Shown piece by piece: positions 44,055-52,079 of a DNA stretch of 54,106 nt (its first letter is position 1; each line of letters starts with the position of its first letter). The notes under the pieces were generated by a model, which was not told the DNA's origin, searched no databases, and worked only from the letters and a program-made list of their open reading frames with translations. Source of the stretch: Acidobacteriota bacterium (lineage in GTDB: Bacteria; Acidobacteriota; Thermoanaerobaculia; Multivoradales; JAHEKO01). Made by a program: the position numbers and the translations under genes. The DNA lies in contig JAOTWP010000010.1 of the NCBI GenBank assembly GCA_029862975.1, positions 1-54,106 on the forward strand. Direction: 5' to 3'.

Positions 44055-45278
44055 CTAGCCGCGCAATAGCCGCCCCACGCGGGCGACGCCGTCGAGCGCG
44101 CGTTCCAGCGGTTCCGCGGCGTAGCACAGGCGCAGGAAACCCGGCTCGCCGGTACGGCAGGCCGCCCCGGGGGTGAGGTTGACGTTCGCCTCGTCCAGAA
44201 TCCCTTTCCACAGCGCGTGCTCGGCGTCCCAGGTCCGTTCGCTCATGTGCTCGCGCAGATCGCACACTACGAAGATCCCGGCTTCGGCTGGCACATGCGG
44301 GATCCCTGCGTCGGCGAGCGCCTCCGAAACGAGCCGGTAGGTCGAACCGAGTCGGCGCCGCAGTTCGGCGCAGAAGCGATCCACCCACGCGTCGTCCGCG
44401 ATCATCCGGCCGAGCAGCCACTGCGTGTGCCCGGACACGGCGCCCCAGTAGGCCAGGCCGTCTACCGTGCGGATCAGCGCTTCGTTCTCGCTCACGACGA
44501 GTCCGCACCGGAGCCCGCTGGCGCCGAAGTCCTTGCTGAACGCCCACACGACGTGGACCCGGTCGCCGAGCCGGGGGCGCAGCGACGCCACGCTGGTAAA
44601 CGGCGTCGCGCCGAACACCGACAGCGCGTAGATCTCGTCGCACACGACGTGGATCCCGCGCGCTTCCGCCCAATCGAGGACGGCCGTGATCTCCGCTGCC
44701 GTAGCGACCTTGCCGAGCGGGTTGTCCGGGTTCGTGAACAGCAACGCCCGCACCGGCTGCGTGCTGCCGGCGAGCGCCGCGTCGAGCCGTTCGGTCGTCA
44801 GCCGGAAGCCATCCTCGCACCCGCGGTGCACCGGCACGATGTTCAACTCGTTCCGCGTCTCGAGGTCCGCCCAGAAGCCGGCGTAGCTCGGCGTCGGCAC
44901 GAGCACGGCGTCGCCTGGATCCGCGAGCGCGTAGAACAAGTCCTCGAGCACCGTGCCCGCTCCGGCCAGCACGGCGATCTGCTCCGCGGCGAAGCGCCGG
45001 CCGAGAAACCGCTGCGCCATGAACCTCGCCAGCTGTTCGCGGAACTCCTGCGCGCCGACCATCGCGTCGTAGCCGAGCACTCGTGCGGGTGGGTCGCCCT
45101 CCGCCGCCAGCCGTGGCAGGACGAGGTCGGTCAGCAAGTTGTTCTCGGCGATGCACAGTGCCACGTAGTCCGCCGCACCGGACCGCGCGAAGTGCTCGAC
45201 GATGTACTCCGCGAAAGGCGGCTTGCCCGCCAGCCGCGCGCCACGGCGCGACAAGCCAGCGGTCGATTCGCATCCCAT
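44055..45278 (-). CDS. PLP-dependent aminotransferase class I/II, ACC-synthase-like
   Basis: This 407-residue fold-type I enzyme shows CIAENNLL near the N-terminus, GYDAMVGAQEFREQLARFM, PTPSYAGFW, the substrate/PLP motif NPDNPLG, CDEIYALSVF, and the Schiff-base Lys249 in AFSKDFGASGLRCG. AENxL and SKDFG are features shared with 1-aminocyclopropane-1-carboxylate synthase-like enzymes, but many bacterial members are ordinary aminotransferases or C-S lyases. No pathway neighbours help decide. The ATG start is followed by typical N-terminal sequence. Confidence 0.88.
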   Translation of the reverse strand: MGCESTAGLSRRGARLAGKPPFAEYIVEHFARSGAADYVALCIAENNLLTDLVLPRLAAEGDPPARVLGYDAMVGAQEFREQLARFMAQRFLGRRFAAEQIAVLAGAGTVLEDLFYALADPGDAVLVPTPSYAGFWADLETRNELNIVPVHRGCEDGFRLTTERLDAALAGSTQPVRALLFTNPDNPLGKVATAAEITAVLDWAEARGIHVVCDEIYALSVFGATPFTSVASLRPRLGDRVHVVWAFSKDFGASGLRCGLVVSENEALIRTVDGLAYWGAVSGHTQWLLGRMIADDAWVDRFCAELRRRLGSTYRLVSEALADAGIPHVPAEAGIFVVCDLREHMSERTWDAEHALWKGILDEANVNLTPGAACRTGEPGFLRLCYAAEPLERALDGVARVGRLLRG

Positions 45279-45374
45279 GCCCGAACTCTAGCAACAAGCA
45301 CCGGGGGGGCTGGCCGAGGTCCGAGGTCCAGCACGATAGCTTGTTGGCTCTGGACGGCTCGATTCGGCCAGAGG

Positions 45375-45380
45375 TACAAT
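45375..45380 (+). promoter_or_regulatory. candidate -10 box upstream of the LprI-like gene
   Basis: TACAAT lies 20 bases before the GTG at 45401, implying a very short 5' leader. The local A/T richness stands out in this GC-rich region. The -35 box is weak. Confidence 0.35.
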
Positions 45381-45400
45381 TCCCTATCAAACCTCTCAAC

Positions 45401-46495
45401 GTGCTACTGCCTGTTTTGGTGCTGGTCGCGACCGGCATCAGCCACGGAGCCGAGTCCGAGTTCCTCGGTCCGAATCGGGAGCGTCTCACTGTCTGGTCCC
45501 GGGACGGATCGGACCTGACGTGTGAATTGAGGACCGAGGCCGGGACCTTCCATGCCGACACCCGGCTCGCGGACGGGGTCCATCGCGGCCCGCTGACGGC
45601 CCGTAGGGAGGACAGTGAAGAGACTCCGGTCGTCGGCGAGCTGTTTCTGCGGATCGTCGCAGGCGACGCGGGCGAGGCGATCGTGATCCTCGCCGGGAGG
45701 GGGACCGACCCGGTGGCGCCGGATCCCAGCGGGACCTATCGGCGACTCGATCGCGGGGCACGGCTGCAGCTCGCCCGGGAACGCCACGGTGAGGCGGACG
45801 CGGCGTTGAATGCCGCCTACCGACGGGTGATGGACCTGCTGCCCGAGGGAGGAAGGGCGGATCTTCGCCAGCGCCAGTGGGACTGGATCGAGTACCGGGA
45901 CTCGATCGCCGCGCTTCAGGCCGAGCTCGACGAAGAGGCGAACGGCGATCCGGGCACCAGCGCCCGGTACTGGGAGTCCCTCGCCGAATTGACTGAGGCC
46001 CGGACGGGGTTCCTGGAGACCTATGGCCGGGGCAACCCCAAGGGGCGAATCGACGGCCTCTGGGTGGATGAGGCCGGCGGACGGATGGTGTTGAGCCTCG
46101 CCACCGGACCGGCGGGGGATGCCGGTCTGCGGTTCGACATCAGCGTCGCCCGCGGCCCGAGCAATCATCCGGGCGAGATCCAGGGATTCGCGCCGTTTGC
46201 CGACCCGGAGCGGCGCCTGGCGGTCTTCCTCGATACCGATCCGGAGGCCGCCGTCGACGGCAAGGCCGCCCGCATCGAGTTTCTCTTCGACGGCGAGAGA
46301 ATGGAGGTGAGAGCGGAGAACACCGACTATTACCACGGTGCCCGAGCCTATTTCGACGGCACCTTTTTCCGCGAGGGACCGCTGAACGGCGAGTCGTCGC
46401 CCGGCCGCGCGAAGGACCCGAACCTGAATAGCGCCCGAGGCGATCCAGCACCGGACCGTCCGGCTGGCAGGACCGACACAAGGAGGAAGGCATGA
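45401..46495 (+). CDS. secreted protein with LprI/DUF1311-type lysozyme-inhibitor-like domain
   Basis: A GTG start gives a signal peptide (MLLPVLVLVATGISHG). Residues about 125-205 match the DUF1311/LprI core: EADAALNAAYRRVMDLL, then LRQRQWDWIEYRD. The C-terminal half is a beta-rich domain with RIDGLWVDEAG and VDGKAARIEFLFDGER. LprI proteins inhibit lysozyme in the envelope. The stop overlaps the start of the downstream lysozyme gene as ATGA, so inhibitor-like protein and lysozyme are co-translated. The total of 364 residues is much longer than a simple LprI protein. Confidence 0.78.
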   Translation: MLLPVLVLVATGISHGAESEFLGPNRERLTVWSRDGSDLTCELRTEAGTFHADTRLADGVHRGPLTARREDSEETPVVGELFLRIVAGDAGEAIVILAGRGTDPVAPDPSGTYRRLDRGARLQLARERHGEADAALNAAYRRVMDLLPEGGRADLRQRQWDWIEYRDSIAALQAELDEEANGDPGTSARYWESLAELTEARTGFLETYGRGNPKGRIDGLWVDEAGGRMVLSLATGPAGDAGLRFDISVARGPSNHPGEIQGFAPFADPERRLAVFLDTDPEAAVDGKAARIEFLFDGERMEVRAENTDYYHGARAYFDGTFFREGPLNGESSPGRAKDPNLNSARGDPAPDRPAGRTDTRRKA

Positions 46496-47301
46496 ACCAG
46501 AAGGAACGAATCGCGCGGATTCAGAAGGCGTTGGGCGTGACTGCCGACGGGGTCATCGGGCCGGCGACCTTGACCGCGGCGGAGCTGAGGCTCGGCTTCT
46601 CCATGGTCAAGGAGTCAGGCACAGGGACGCTGAAGCGAACCAGGGACGCCCTGCACTCCATGACCCCCTCGACGAAGGCGGTCGAGATGATCGTCGCGTT
46701 CGAGGTGGTTGGCGAGAGCTACTACACGCGGAGGCTCGCCAAGCCGACCTGGCCGGGAGGAAGGAGCGGCGTGACGATCGGCATCGGCTATGACATCGGC
46801 TACAACTCCGCCAGTCAGATCGAAGCGGACTGGGGCGGCCGGATTCCGGATGCCTATGTCCAGGATCTGAAGGGCGTCGCCGGTTTGAAAGGCAGCCCGG
46901 CGCGGGATGCCGCCAAGCGGCTGGCGGACGTGGGTCTGAAGGTTCCCTTCGACGTGGCCAGGTCCGTGTTCCACGAGAAGACGCTCAGCCGCTATGCGAA
47001 AACGACCCTCAAGGCGTACCCCGGCGTCGACAAGCTGCCCGCGGATGCGCAGGGCGGGATGCTGTCGCTGGTCTACAACCGGGGGGCCAGCAAGAGCGGC
47101 GCGAGCCGCAAGGAAATGGCGGACCTGGCCCCGGCCATCGAGGCCGGCAACCTGGAGACGATGGCCGATCTGGTCCGCCGGATGAAGCGGCTGTGGGTCG
47201 GCAAGAACCTCGATGGCCTGCTCAAGCGGCGTGACGCCGAAGCCGACCTGATCGAGAACGCCAGGCACGACTACGCACCGGGCGACTACCTCGTGGTTTG
47301 A
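46492..47301 (+). CDS. GH24-type lysozyme with N-terminal peptidoglycan-binding segment
   Basis: The protein has 269 residues. Residues 5-30 (IARIQKALGVTADGVIGPAT) resemble a short peptidoglycan-binding motif. The catalytic part has the candidate Glu71 in IVAFEVVGESYY, GVTIGIGYDIGY with Asp101, GGMLSLVYNRG, and the family end LLKRRDAEADLIE. These match the T4-lysozyme/pesticin group that cleaves glycan strands. No signal peptide is present, so export would need lysis, a phage-like device or a secretion system. AAGGAGGAAGGC precedes the ATG, which overlaps the upstream stop. Confidence 0.85.
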   Translation: MNQKERIARIQKALGVTADGVIGPATLTAAELRLGFSMVKESGTGTLKRTRDALHSMTPSTKAVEMIVAFEVVGESYYTRRLAKPTWPGGRSGVTIGIGYDIGYNSASQIEADWGGRIPDAYVQDLKGVAGLKGSPARDAAKRLADVGLKVPFDVARSVFHEKTLSRYAKTTLKAYPGVDKLPADAQGGMLSLVYNRGASKSGASRKEMADLAPAIEAGNLETMADLVRRMKRLWVGKNLDGLLKRRDAEADLIENARHDYAPGDYLVV

Positions 47302-47411
47302 TCGGCCGCGCCGCCTGGCAGAAGGACCACGAGGCCTGGTCCCAGCGCTCGCTGGCAGCTCGCAGTATTCGTGCCTCATTGGGGGGGTGCCTCACACGGA
47401 GGTGGGCCGCT

Positions 47412-47786
47412 TCACCGGGTGGTGACGCCACGCCGCCGCTTGCCCGGCAGCGATGCCAGGATCGCAAAGGACAGGGAGGCGAACGCCAGACTCGCCGCAC
47501 CGCCGATTCCGAGCCACAGTCCCGAACCCTCAGCCAGAGGGATACCCACTTTCCACAGGATGACCACAGAGACCAGCCCGGCGACGATCCAGTAGGGTCC
47601 CATGATGCGGCGCACTCGCCGCGCATGCCCGTACTGCTCGCGATCGTTCTCGATGGCTCGCGCCAGCCGGCGGTCGGATCCCCGGTGGAAGGTGGGCGGC
47701 GGTGTCGAGCTCAGCAGCTCGCGCAAGGCGCGGTCGGTCTGCTCGTCCGCAGCGCGAGCGGAGGCGAATGGGCTCAGACTCTTCAT
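47412..47786 (-). CDS. small membrane protein downstream of the ECF sigma factor
   Basis: The protein has 124 residues. A soluble, charged N-terminal half (residues 1-60) is followed by two membrane helices (PYWIVAGLVSVVILWKVG and GIGGAASLAFASLSFAILAS) and a basic tail. It overlaps the sigma-factor stop by four bases (ATGA). Position and topology fit a membrane anti-sigma or accessory protein, but no zinc-binding anti-sigma motif is present. Confidence 0.7.
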   Translation of the reverse strand: MKSLSPFASARAADEQTDRALRELLSSTPPPTFHRGSDRRLARAIENDREQYGHARRVRRIMGPYWIVAGLVSVVILWKVGIPLAEGSGLWLGIGGAASLAFASLSFAILASLPGKRRRGVTTR

Positions 47787-48376
47787 GGCAGGGTCTCCAG
47801 AAAGGCGCCGAGTCGCTTGCGGCCTCGGTGGAGCCGGGCCTTGATGGTGCCGGGACGGCTGCCCTTGAGCTCGGCGATCGACTCGATCGACTCGCCGAGC
47901 CAGTAGTGCAGGTAGATGGTCGAGCGCAGCGGCTCCCTCAAGGCCTCGACGGCGGCGTATAGCGCCAGCCGTCGCTGGCGGACAACGGCGTCATCGAGAC
48001 CGTCGCCGGTCGCGGTGGCGATTCCCGCCAGCACCCCGTCGTGGGTGTGCGGATGGCGGTAGCGCGCCCGCCGGCGCAGCTCGAGCGCCCGCCGCTGCGC
48101 GATGCGGTAGAGCCAGGTGGAGAAGGAGCTCTCCGAGCGGAAGGTGCCGAGCTTGCGGTGGACCTGGACGAACACCTCTTGGGTGACGTCCTCTGCCTCC
48201 ATGCCGGCGCCGGGCCCGAGGATGGAGGCGGCGAGGCGGAGCACGCGGTCGCGATAGCGCACGACGAGGGCGCTGAAGCACTCGTCGTCGCTGTCCTCGA
48301 GGTAGCCGCGGATCAGATCGCTATCGTCGCGCGATGCCAGCTTCACCGAGAGAATTCCTGTCACGGCCGGGCTCAA
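47783..48376 (-). CDS. ECF-type RNA polymerase sigma factor
   Basis: This protein of about 197 residues has region 2 (FSALVVRYRDRVLRLAASIL, AEDVTQEVFVQVHRKL, SSFSTWLYRIAQRRALE) and region 4 (LREPLRSTIYLHYWLGES, IAELKGSRPGTIKARLHRGR). A TTG at 48376 preceded by TAGGAG is taken as start; GTG codons at 48364 and 48346 are in frame alternatives. It forms an operon with membrane proteins on both sides (48390-48812 upstream and 47412-47786 downstream). Confidence 0.93.
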   Translation of the reverse strand: MSPAVTGILSVKLASRDDSDLIRGYLEDSDDECFSALVVRYRDRVLRLAASILGPGAGMEAEDVTQEVFVQVHRKLGTFRSESSFSTWLYRIAQRRALELRRRARYRHPHTHDGVLAGIATATGDGLDDAVVRQRRLALYAAVEALREPLRSTIYLHYWLGESIESIAELKGSRPGTIKARLHRGRKRLGAFLETLP

Positions 48377-48389
48377 GTCGAACGGGCTC

Positions 48390-48812
48390 CTAGTTGTCGG
48401 TTCGCTGCTTCTTGAGGATCTTCGTGCTGAGAATCCAGAAGAGGAAGAGACCGAAGCCGGTCATTATGGGGATCAGCCCCAGCGACCACAGCTTTTGCAT
48501 CTCGGGGTCCTCCACGATGATAAACGCCACCAGCAGGCCGACGCCGCCGAACGTCATCAGGCACGCCAGTCCGAGAGCGGTGAGCTGGAACCAGTTGACG
48601 TAGGTGGCTGGGTCCTTCCACTGATCTGCGACGTTCGACATCTCTTCGTCTCCTTCAGGGTCGTTTCCCGGTTCGAGCTGCAGCCCCTTCTCGAGAGTGG
48701 CCAGCCGCTCGCGATGGCGCATCTGCCGCAGTCGGAAGTTCTGCTGCCTGACGACGAGCCAGGCGCCTACGGCGAGGGCAATGAGCGAAAACAGCAGCAG
48801 TTCGGAAGTCAT
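48390..48812 (-). CDS. DUF6249-like small membrane protein
   Basis: The protein has 140 residues with three membrane helices: one at the N-terminus (LLLFSLIALAVGAWLVV) and two in the C-terminal half (LTALGLACLMTFGGVGLLVAF and GLIPIMTGFGLFLFWIL). Between them lies a charged stretch, RQMRHRERLATLEKGL, typical of DUF6249 proteins often found beside ECF sigma factors. The ATG follows GGAGGAGATC. It is the first gene of the sigma operon. Confidence 0.7.
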   Translation of the reverse strand: MTSELLLFSLIALAVGAWLVVRQQNFRLRQMRHRERLATLEKGLQLEPGNDPEGDEEMSNVADQWKDPATYVNWFQLTALGLACLMTFGGVGLLVAFIIVEDPEMQKLWSLGLIPIMTGFGLFLFWILSTKILKKQRTDN

Positions 48813-49224
48813 GATCTCCTCCACAGACACCCTTTGGATGGTCTCATCCGAGGAAAGGTTGCAGCCCGACGAGCACCTATGACGACTGGCACCTCGATCG
48901 CGATCGCGGCCTGGGTGGCCGTGGTGGCGACCGGGTCCCCCGGCCCCCTCCGGTAGTACCTGACTTCGGGGGGCCCCACGAGCGGACGGTGAAGGTGCTG
49001 CGCATGTGGACCCACCACGAGCGACTCGCGAGGAGCGATGCACCCGAGCATCACGCCTGACACCCACCTACTCCTCGCCGCGCCGACCGGTTCTCGTCTC
49101 TCTTGAGGTGCCTCTTGAGGTGCCATGCGATTACCCGTTGGCGGTAGATTAGAAGGACTCGGAGCGGCGGAGCGATTGCCCGGGCGCTCGGTCGTCAGGC
49201 GCGGAAAGGCGCAAAGGAGACGTG
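48813..49224. other. divergent gap with 12-bp tandem repeat
   Basis: This 412-base gap separates divergent genes. CTCTTGAGGTGC occurs twice in direct succession at 49100-49123, about 100 bases upstream of the thioesterase gene. GGTAGATTAG near 49143 could serve as a -10 region. No gene or RNA is recognised. Confidence 0.4.
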
Positions 49225-49647
49225 ATGAAGCTCCACGAGTTGCCCCGTGAGGAACTGGAGCGGGTATTCAACGCCGCCCCCTTCGTTGCAGACCTCGGCA
49301 TCCGCCTGGTCGCCGTCGGTCCGGGGCTCTGCGAAACGGAGCTTGACGTGGAAGCCCGGCATCTTCAACAGGACGGCTTCGTCCACGCCGGCGTTCAGGC
49401 AACGATGGCGGATCATACCGCCGGCGGGGCCGCTGCAACACTGGTCGAGCTGGGTCAAATGGTCGTCACGGCAGAGTTCAAGATCAACCTTCTTCGAGCC
49501 GCCAGAGGAGAGCGACTCAGGTGCCGGTCCAGGGTCCTCAAAGCAGGATCTCGGCTCATGGTCGTGGAGTCCGAGGTCTTTTGCGAGGGGGAGGCGCGCC
49601 CCAAGCTCGTGTCCAAGACAACGGCGTCGATCGCCGTTGGGGTGTGA
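49225..49647 (+). CDS. PaaI-like hotdog-fold thioesterase
   Basis: The protein has 140 residues. The hotdog motif is ARHLQQDGFVHAGVQATMADHTAGGAA, equivalent to the HxNxxGxxHGGxxxxLxDxA pattern of PaaI/ComA thioesterases, and VTAEFKINLLRAARGERL follows. Such enzymes hydrolyse acyl-CoA thioesters in the cytoplasm; the acyl group is not predictable. The start is the ATG in the sequence AAAGGAGACGTGATG. Confidence 0.88.
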   Translation: MKLHELPREELERVFNAAPFVADLGIRLVAVGPGLCETELDVEARHLQQDGFVHAGVQATMADHTAGGAAATLVELGQMVVTAEFKINLLRAARGERLRCRSRVLKAGSRLMVVESEVFCEGEARPKLVSKTTASIAVGV

Positions 49648-49673
49648 GGGTGCCAGGCCTGTGGAGTTGCCCG

Positions 49674-49697
49674 GCCTATGCATAGCTCCGCATAGGC
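49674..49697. terminator. inverted repeat after the thioesterase, possible terminator
   Basis: GCCTATGC and GCATAGGC form a perfect 8-bp stem around ATAGCTCC, 27 bases after the stop codon. No T-run follows, so this may be a factor-dependent terminator or a protein-binding site. Confidence 0.35.
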
Positions 49698-49780
49698 TGG
49701 GGAGCTCCATTCAGAGCGCATCATTGGGGAACCCGTAACGGCCGCTCGCTGCGAAGGGCCTGTACCAGAGAGGGGAACCC

Positions 49781-49806
49781 GCATCGATGACCAGCATCGA
49801 TGACCA
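49781..49806. repeat. 13-bp tandem duplication GCATCGATGACCA
   Basis: GCATCGATGACCA occurs twice in direct succession about 50 bases upstream of the small gene at 49853. It could be replication slippage or paired binding sites. Confidence 0.6.
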
Positions 49807-49852
49807 GGGGCCCCGCACCGACCATCTTCACTCAGCAGAAAGGAGAGTCACG

Positions 49853-50107
49853 ATGCCGCACTATGCGCAAGGAACCACGGGTTGGACGAAGCTGGACGCC
49901 TATCAGGCTCTGTGGGATCCGAAGATCAGTCTCGGGAAGTTCTACTTCACGACCTTCCAGGGGAACCGCCTGGAGACGCCCTACATGGATGCCTCCAACT
50001 TCGCGCGGGTGGTCGACATCCTGCGCAACGAAGAGCCGGTTTACGGCAACGCCAGCACGGGTTCGGTCACTACCGCGACCGAAGACATCGGAGAAGAGGA
50101 GTCCTGA
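49853..50107 (+). CDS. small hypothetical protein, 84 aa
   Basis: A GAAAGGAGAGTCACG ribosome-binding region precedes the ATG. The sequence has aromatic-rich FYFTTFQGNRLETPYMD and an acidic Ser/Thr-rich tail ending in EDIGEEES. I do not recognise it. Clear translation signals and low similarity to the repeats around it support a real gene. Confidence 0.6.
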   Translation: MPHYAQGTTGWTKLDAYQALWDPKISLGKFYFTTFQGNRLETPYMDASNFARVVDILRNEEPVYGNASTGSVTTATEDIGEEES

Positions 50108-50388
50108 GCTCGGCGCCGCCGGGCTTGCGGTCCCGGCAGTAGCCGGCGCCCACGACCTCGTGGCTGCGACGGGGTGGCACCCTCTTCTCGAGGAGGGTGC
50201 CCTGGGCCGCTCACGCAGCGAGACCAGAACGCCCGGCTCGCGACGTGCCTCACGACTCGGTCGTTTGCCCGACGGACGATGGGCCTGGGCATTCTCGCCA
50301 GGGCGCCCGCCGCGTCAGCCGCCGACGCGACGACCGCTTCCTCCACAGCCCGCCAGCCAGGAGCGCAGCGACGGACGAAAGGGGGACG

Positions 50389-50465
50389 AAAGGGGGACAG
50401 GTTCAAATCGCGACTTCCGATCCGCCGCGCCGCGTGTGACATAGGATTTGAACCTGTCCCCCTTT
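50389..50465. repeat. palindromic dispersed repeat, copy 1
   Basis: The arms AAAGGGGGACAGGTTCAAAT and ATTTGAACCTGTCCCCCTTT are perfectly inverted across about 37 bases that include GCGACTT and GTGTGACATAGG. The middle differs from copies 2-4, which share GCGACTTCTGGTCGC, itself a small hairpin. A partial direct copy of the left edge (AAAGGGGGACG) sits just before it. The 281 bases upstream of this element hold no recognisable gene. Confidence 0.9.
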
Positions 50466-50503
50466 CTCGAGGGTTCACGGGACACTGACTGGGGCGGGTA
50501 CCC

Positions 50504-50878
50504 GTGCATCGAGGCCGACGATCAGAGCGCGAGGGCGAATCGAGAATCCTGGAGCTCTTGAAACAGGCCCTCGGCACGGGCAAGACCGGCATGAGCTACC
50601 GCAGAGCGGGACGGATCCTCGCGGCCATCCTCCTCGTCGGCCTGTTCGCCGTGCCGTTCGCGGGCCAGATATCCCTGTTGGTGGCGACGATCGTCGCGGC
50701 ATCCGTGCAGCTCGTCTGGCTCCTGATCGACGGCGCCAAGGAGGTCGCGCCTCCGCTTCGCAGACGTTCGTGGCGCGTCGTGGGGATCATCGTCCTCGAG
50801 TACTCTGCGTTCCTCTTCATAGTCGCCGCGGCCCTCGTGTACTTCATCAGAGCTCTACCAAGCTTCATCGGCGACTGA
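50504..50878 (+). CDS. hypothetical membrane protein, 124 aa
   Basis: From a GTG start, the protein has three hydrophobic segments (RILAAILLVGLFAVPFA, LLVATIVAASVQLVWLLI, VVGIIVLEYSAFLFIVAAAL) after a charged N-terminus. No family is recognised. It lies between copies 1 and 2 of the palindromic repeat. The ribosome-binding site is weak (GGGCGGGTACCC). Confidence 0.5.
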   Translation: MHRGRRSEREGESRILELLKQALGTGKTGMSYRRAGRILAAILLVGLFAVPFAGQISLLVATIVAASVQLVWLLIDGAKEVAPPLRRRSWRVVGIIVLEYSAFLFIVAAALVYFIRALPSFIGD

Positions 50879-50916
50879 CAGACCTCTCGGGAGCTCCTTC
50901 GGCGGATGCTTCGGCG

Positions 50917-50994
50917 AAAGGGGGACGGGTTCAAATCGCGACTTCTGGTCGCCCACCACGTGTGACACAGGATTTGAACCTGTCCCTCTTTTCC
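50917..50994. repeat. palindromic dispersed repeat, copy 2
   Basis: AAAGGGGGACGGGTTCAAAT and ATTTGAACCTGTCCCTCTTT are inverted, with one mismatch at GGACGGG and slightly different outer ends. The middle has GCGACTTCTGGTCGC and CACGTGTGACA. It ends directly at the left border of a truncated alpha/beta hydrolase. Confidence 0.9.
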
Positions 50995-51000
50995 GCCTCT

Positions 51001-51323
51001 TTTCCGTGGGGGCTCAGCCAGGGAGGCTGGCTCGCGCCACTCGTCGCCGAGCGCTGGCCTGCGCTGGCGTTCGTCGTTCTGCACGCCGCCCCGGCGACCA
51101 GCGTCTACCAGCAGGGGATCGACAACCTCGAAGGCGAGCTGCGCGCCGAAGGCCTCGAGGGGGCCGACGTCGAGGGCGCCCGCGACGTCATGCGTCGCAG
51201 CCTCGACTACGACCTCGACCCGAGCGACGCGCGCTGGGAGGACTATCTCGACGCGCACGCCGCGGCCACCGCGAGGGGCCTGGCCTGGGTACCGCCGATC
51301 GAGCCGCGCGACAGCGGAACGGA
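51001..51323 (+). pseudogene. alpha/beta hydrolase remnant between two repeat copies
   Basis: The open stretch starts at the nucleophile elbow (GLSQGGWLAPLVAER) and continues LAFVVLHAAPATSVYQQ, a pattern seen in alpha/beta hydrolases such as dienelactone or dipeptidyl-peptidase-like enzymes. It then runs in frame to the left end of repeat copy 3. Everything before GxSxGG and everything after about residue 105 (Asp and His of the triad) is missing, replaced by the repeats. This is best read as an internal gene fragment. Confidence 0.65.
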
Positions 51324-51451
51324 AAGAGGGACAGGTTCAAATCGCGACTTCTGGTCGCCCACCACGTGTGACATTGGATTTGAACCTGTCCCTCCATTCC
51401 TGTCCCTCTTTTCCACGTGTGACATAGGATTTGAACCTGTCCCTCTTTTCC
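51321..51451. repeat. palindromic dispersed repeat, copy 3, with duplicated right arm
   Basis: One full copy (GGGACAGGTTCAAAT to ATTTGAACCTGTCCC, ending near 51394) is followed by CATTCCTGTCCCTCTTTTCC. A second right half then begins ACGTGTGACATAGGATTTGA and ends at 51451. The right arm is therefore present twice, as expected from slippage or nested insertion. Confidence 0.9.
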
Positions 51452-51537
51452 TGTCGTCGAATGCGCTGAGTGCCATCGAGGGCTCCATGGGGCTGCGCGC
51501 TCACGAGCCTGCAACCGCAAGAGTTCTCTTCCGCATG

Positions 51538-51690
51538 CTACTCGTAGTGAGTCCCCAGGCGAAGCACCTTCACGACACGCTCCTCCTCGAGGACTTGATA
51601 GACGAATCAGCGCCGGACGTTGATCCGCCTCTTCAGTCCAGCTGCAGTGGTCTGGCTCTCCTCGCCACTCCGGCTTCAGCCACCCCTTCC
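51538..51690 (-). pseudogene. RelE-type toxin remnant with internal stop
   Basis: The minus strand ends FVYQVLEEERVVKVLRLGTHYE-stop (written here in two parts: FVYQVLEEERVV and KVLRLGTHYE), the hallmark C-terminus of RelE/YoeB toxins. Directly before it RRINVRR is followed by TGA where an Arg codon is expected. Further upstream the match (PEWRGEPDHCS) continues in another frame. The gene is inactivated by a stop and a frameshift and lies convergent with the hicB-like gene start. Confidence 0.6.
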
Positions 51691-51739
51691 GCCTGCGGGA
51701 ACCGCCACGGAGCAGCGTAAAATGACGCCGGAGGCAACG

Positions 51740-51922
51740 ATGCGCAGATCATTCACGCTGACCTACTGGCGCGACGACGACTGGTACGTGGGTCGCCTCG
51801 AAGAGGTTCCCGGGGTGTTCAGCCAGGGCGAGACACTCGAGGAGCTCGAGGAGAACATCCGCGACGCCTACGAGCTGGTGCGATCCGAGACGCCGCCACT
51901 GCTGGTTCCCCAGAGAACGTAG
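51740..51922 (+). CDS. HicB-family antitoxin-like protein, solitary
   Basis: This 60-residue protein has the HicB partial RNase-H fold: FTLTYWRDDDWYVGRLEEVPG, then VFSQGETLEELEENIRDAYEL. CCGGAGGCAACG precedes the ATG. An in-frame ATG at 51722 would add six residues. No HicA toxin is found on either side, and the C-terminal DNA-binding extension of longer HicB proteins is absent. It may be an orphan antitoxin or a member of the free-standing HicB-like family. Confidence 0.82.
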   Translation: MRRSFTLTYWRDDDWYVGRLEEVPGVFSQGETLEELEENIRDAYELVRSETPPLLVPQRT

Positions 51923-52079
51923 CGATCCAAGAAAGCCTCTGCCGACTGATCCGCAGACAGCTCGGCTTCGACGAGTAGGGCCGTGCGTCGGCGACCGGCG
52001 AACGAACTCCGGTACCCGGCCGGGCAGAAATCGATTCGGAGCGGCGTCGGCCAAAGCCGGTGCCGCGACTGACGGTTCG

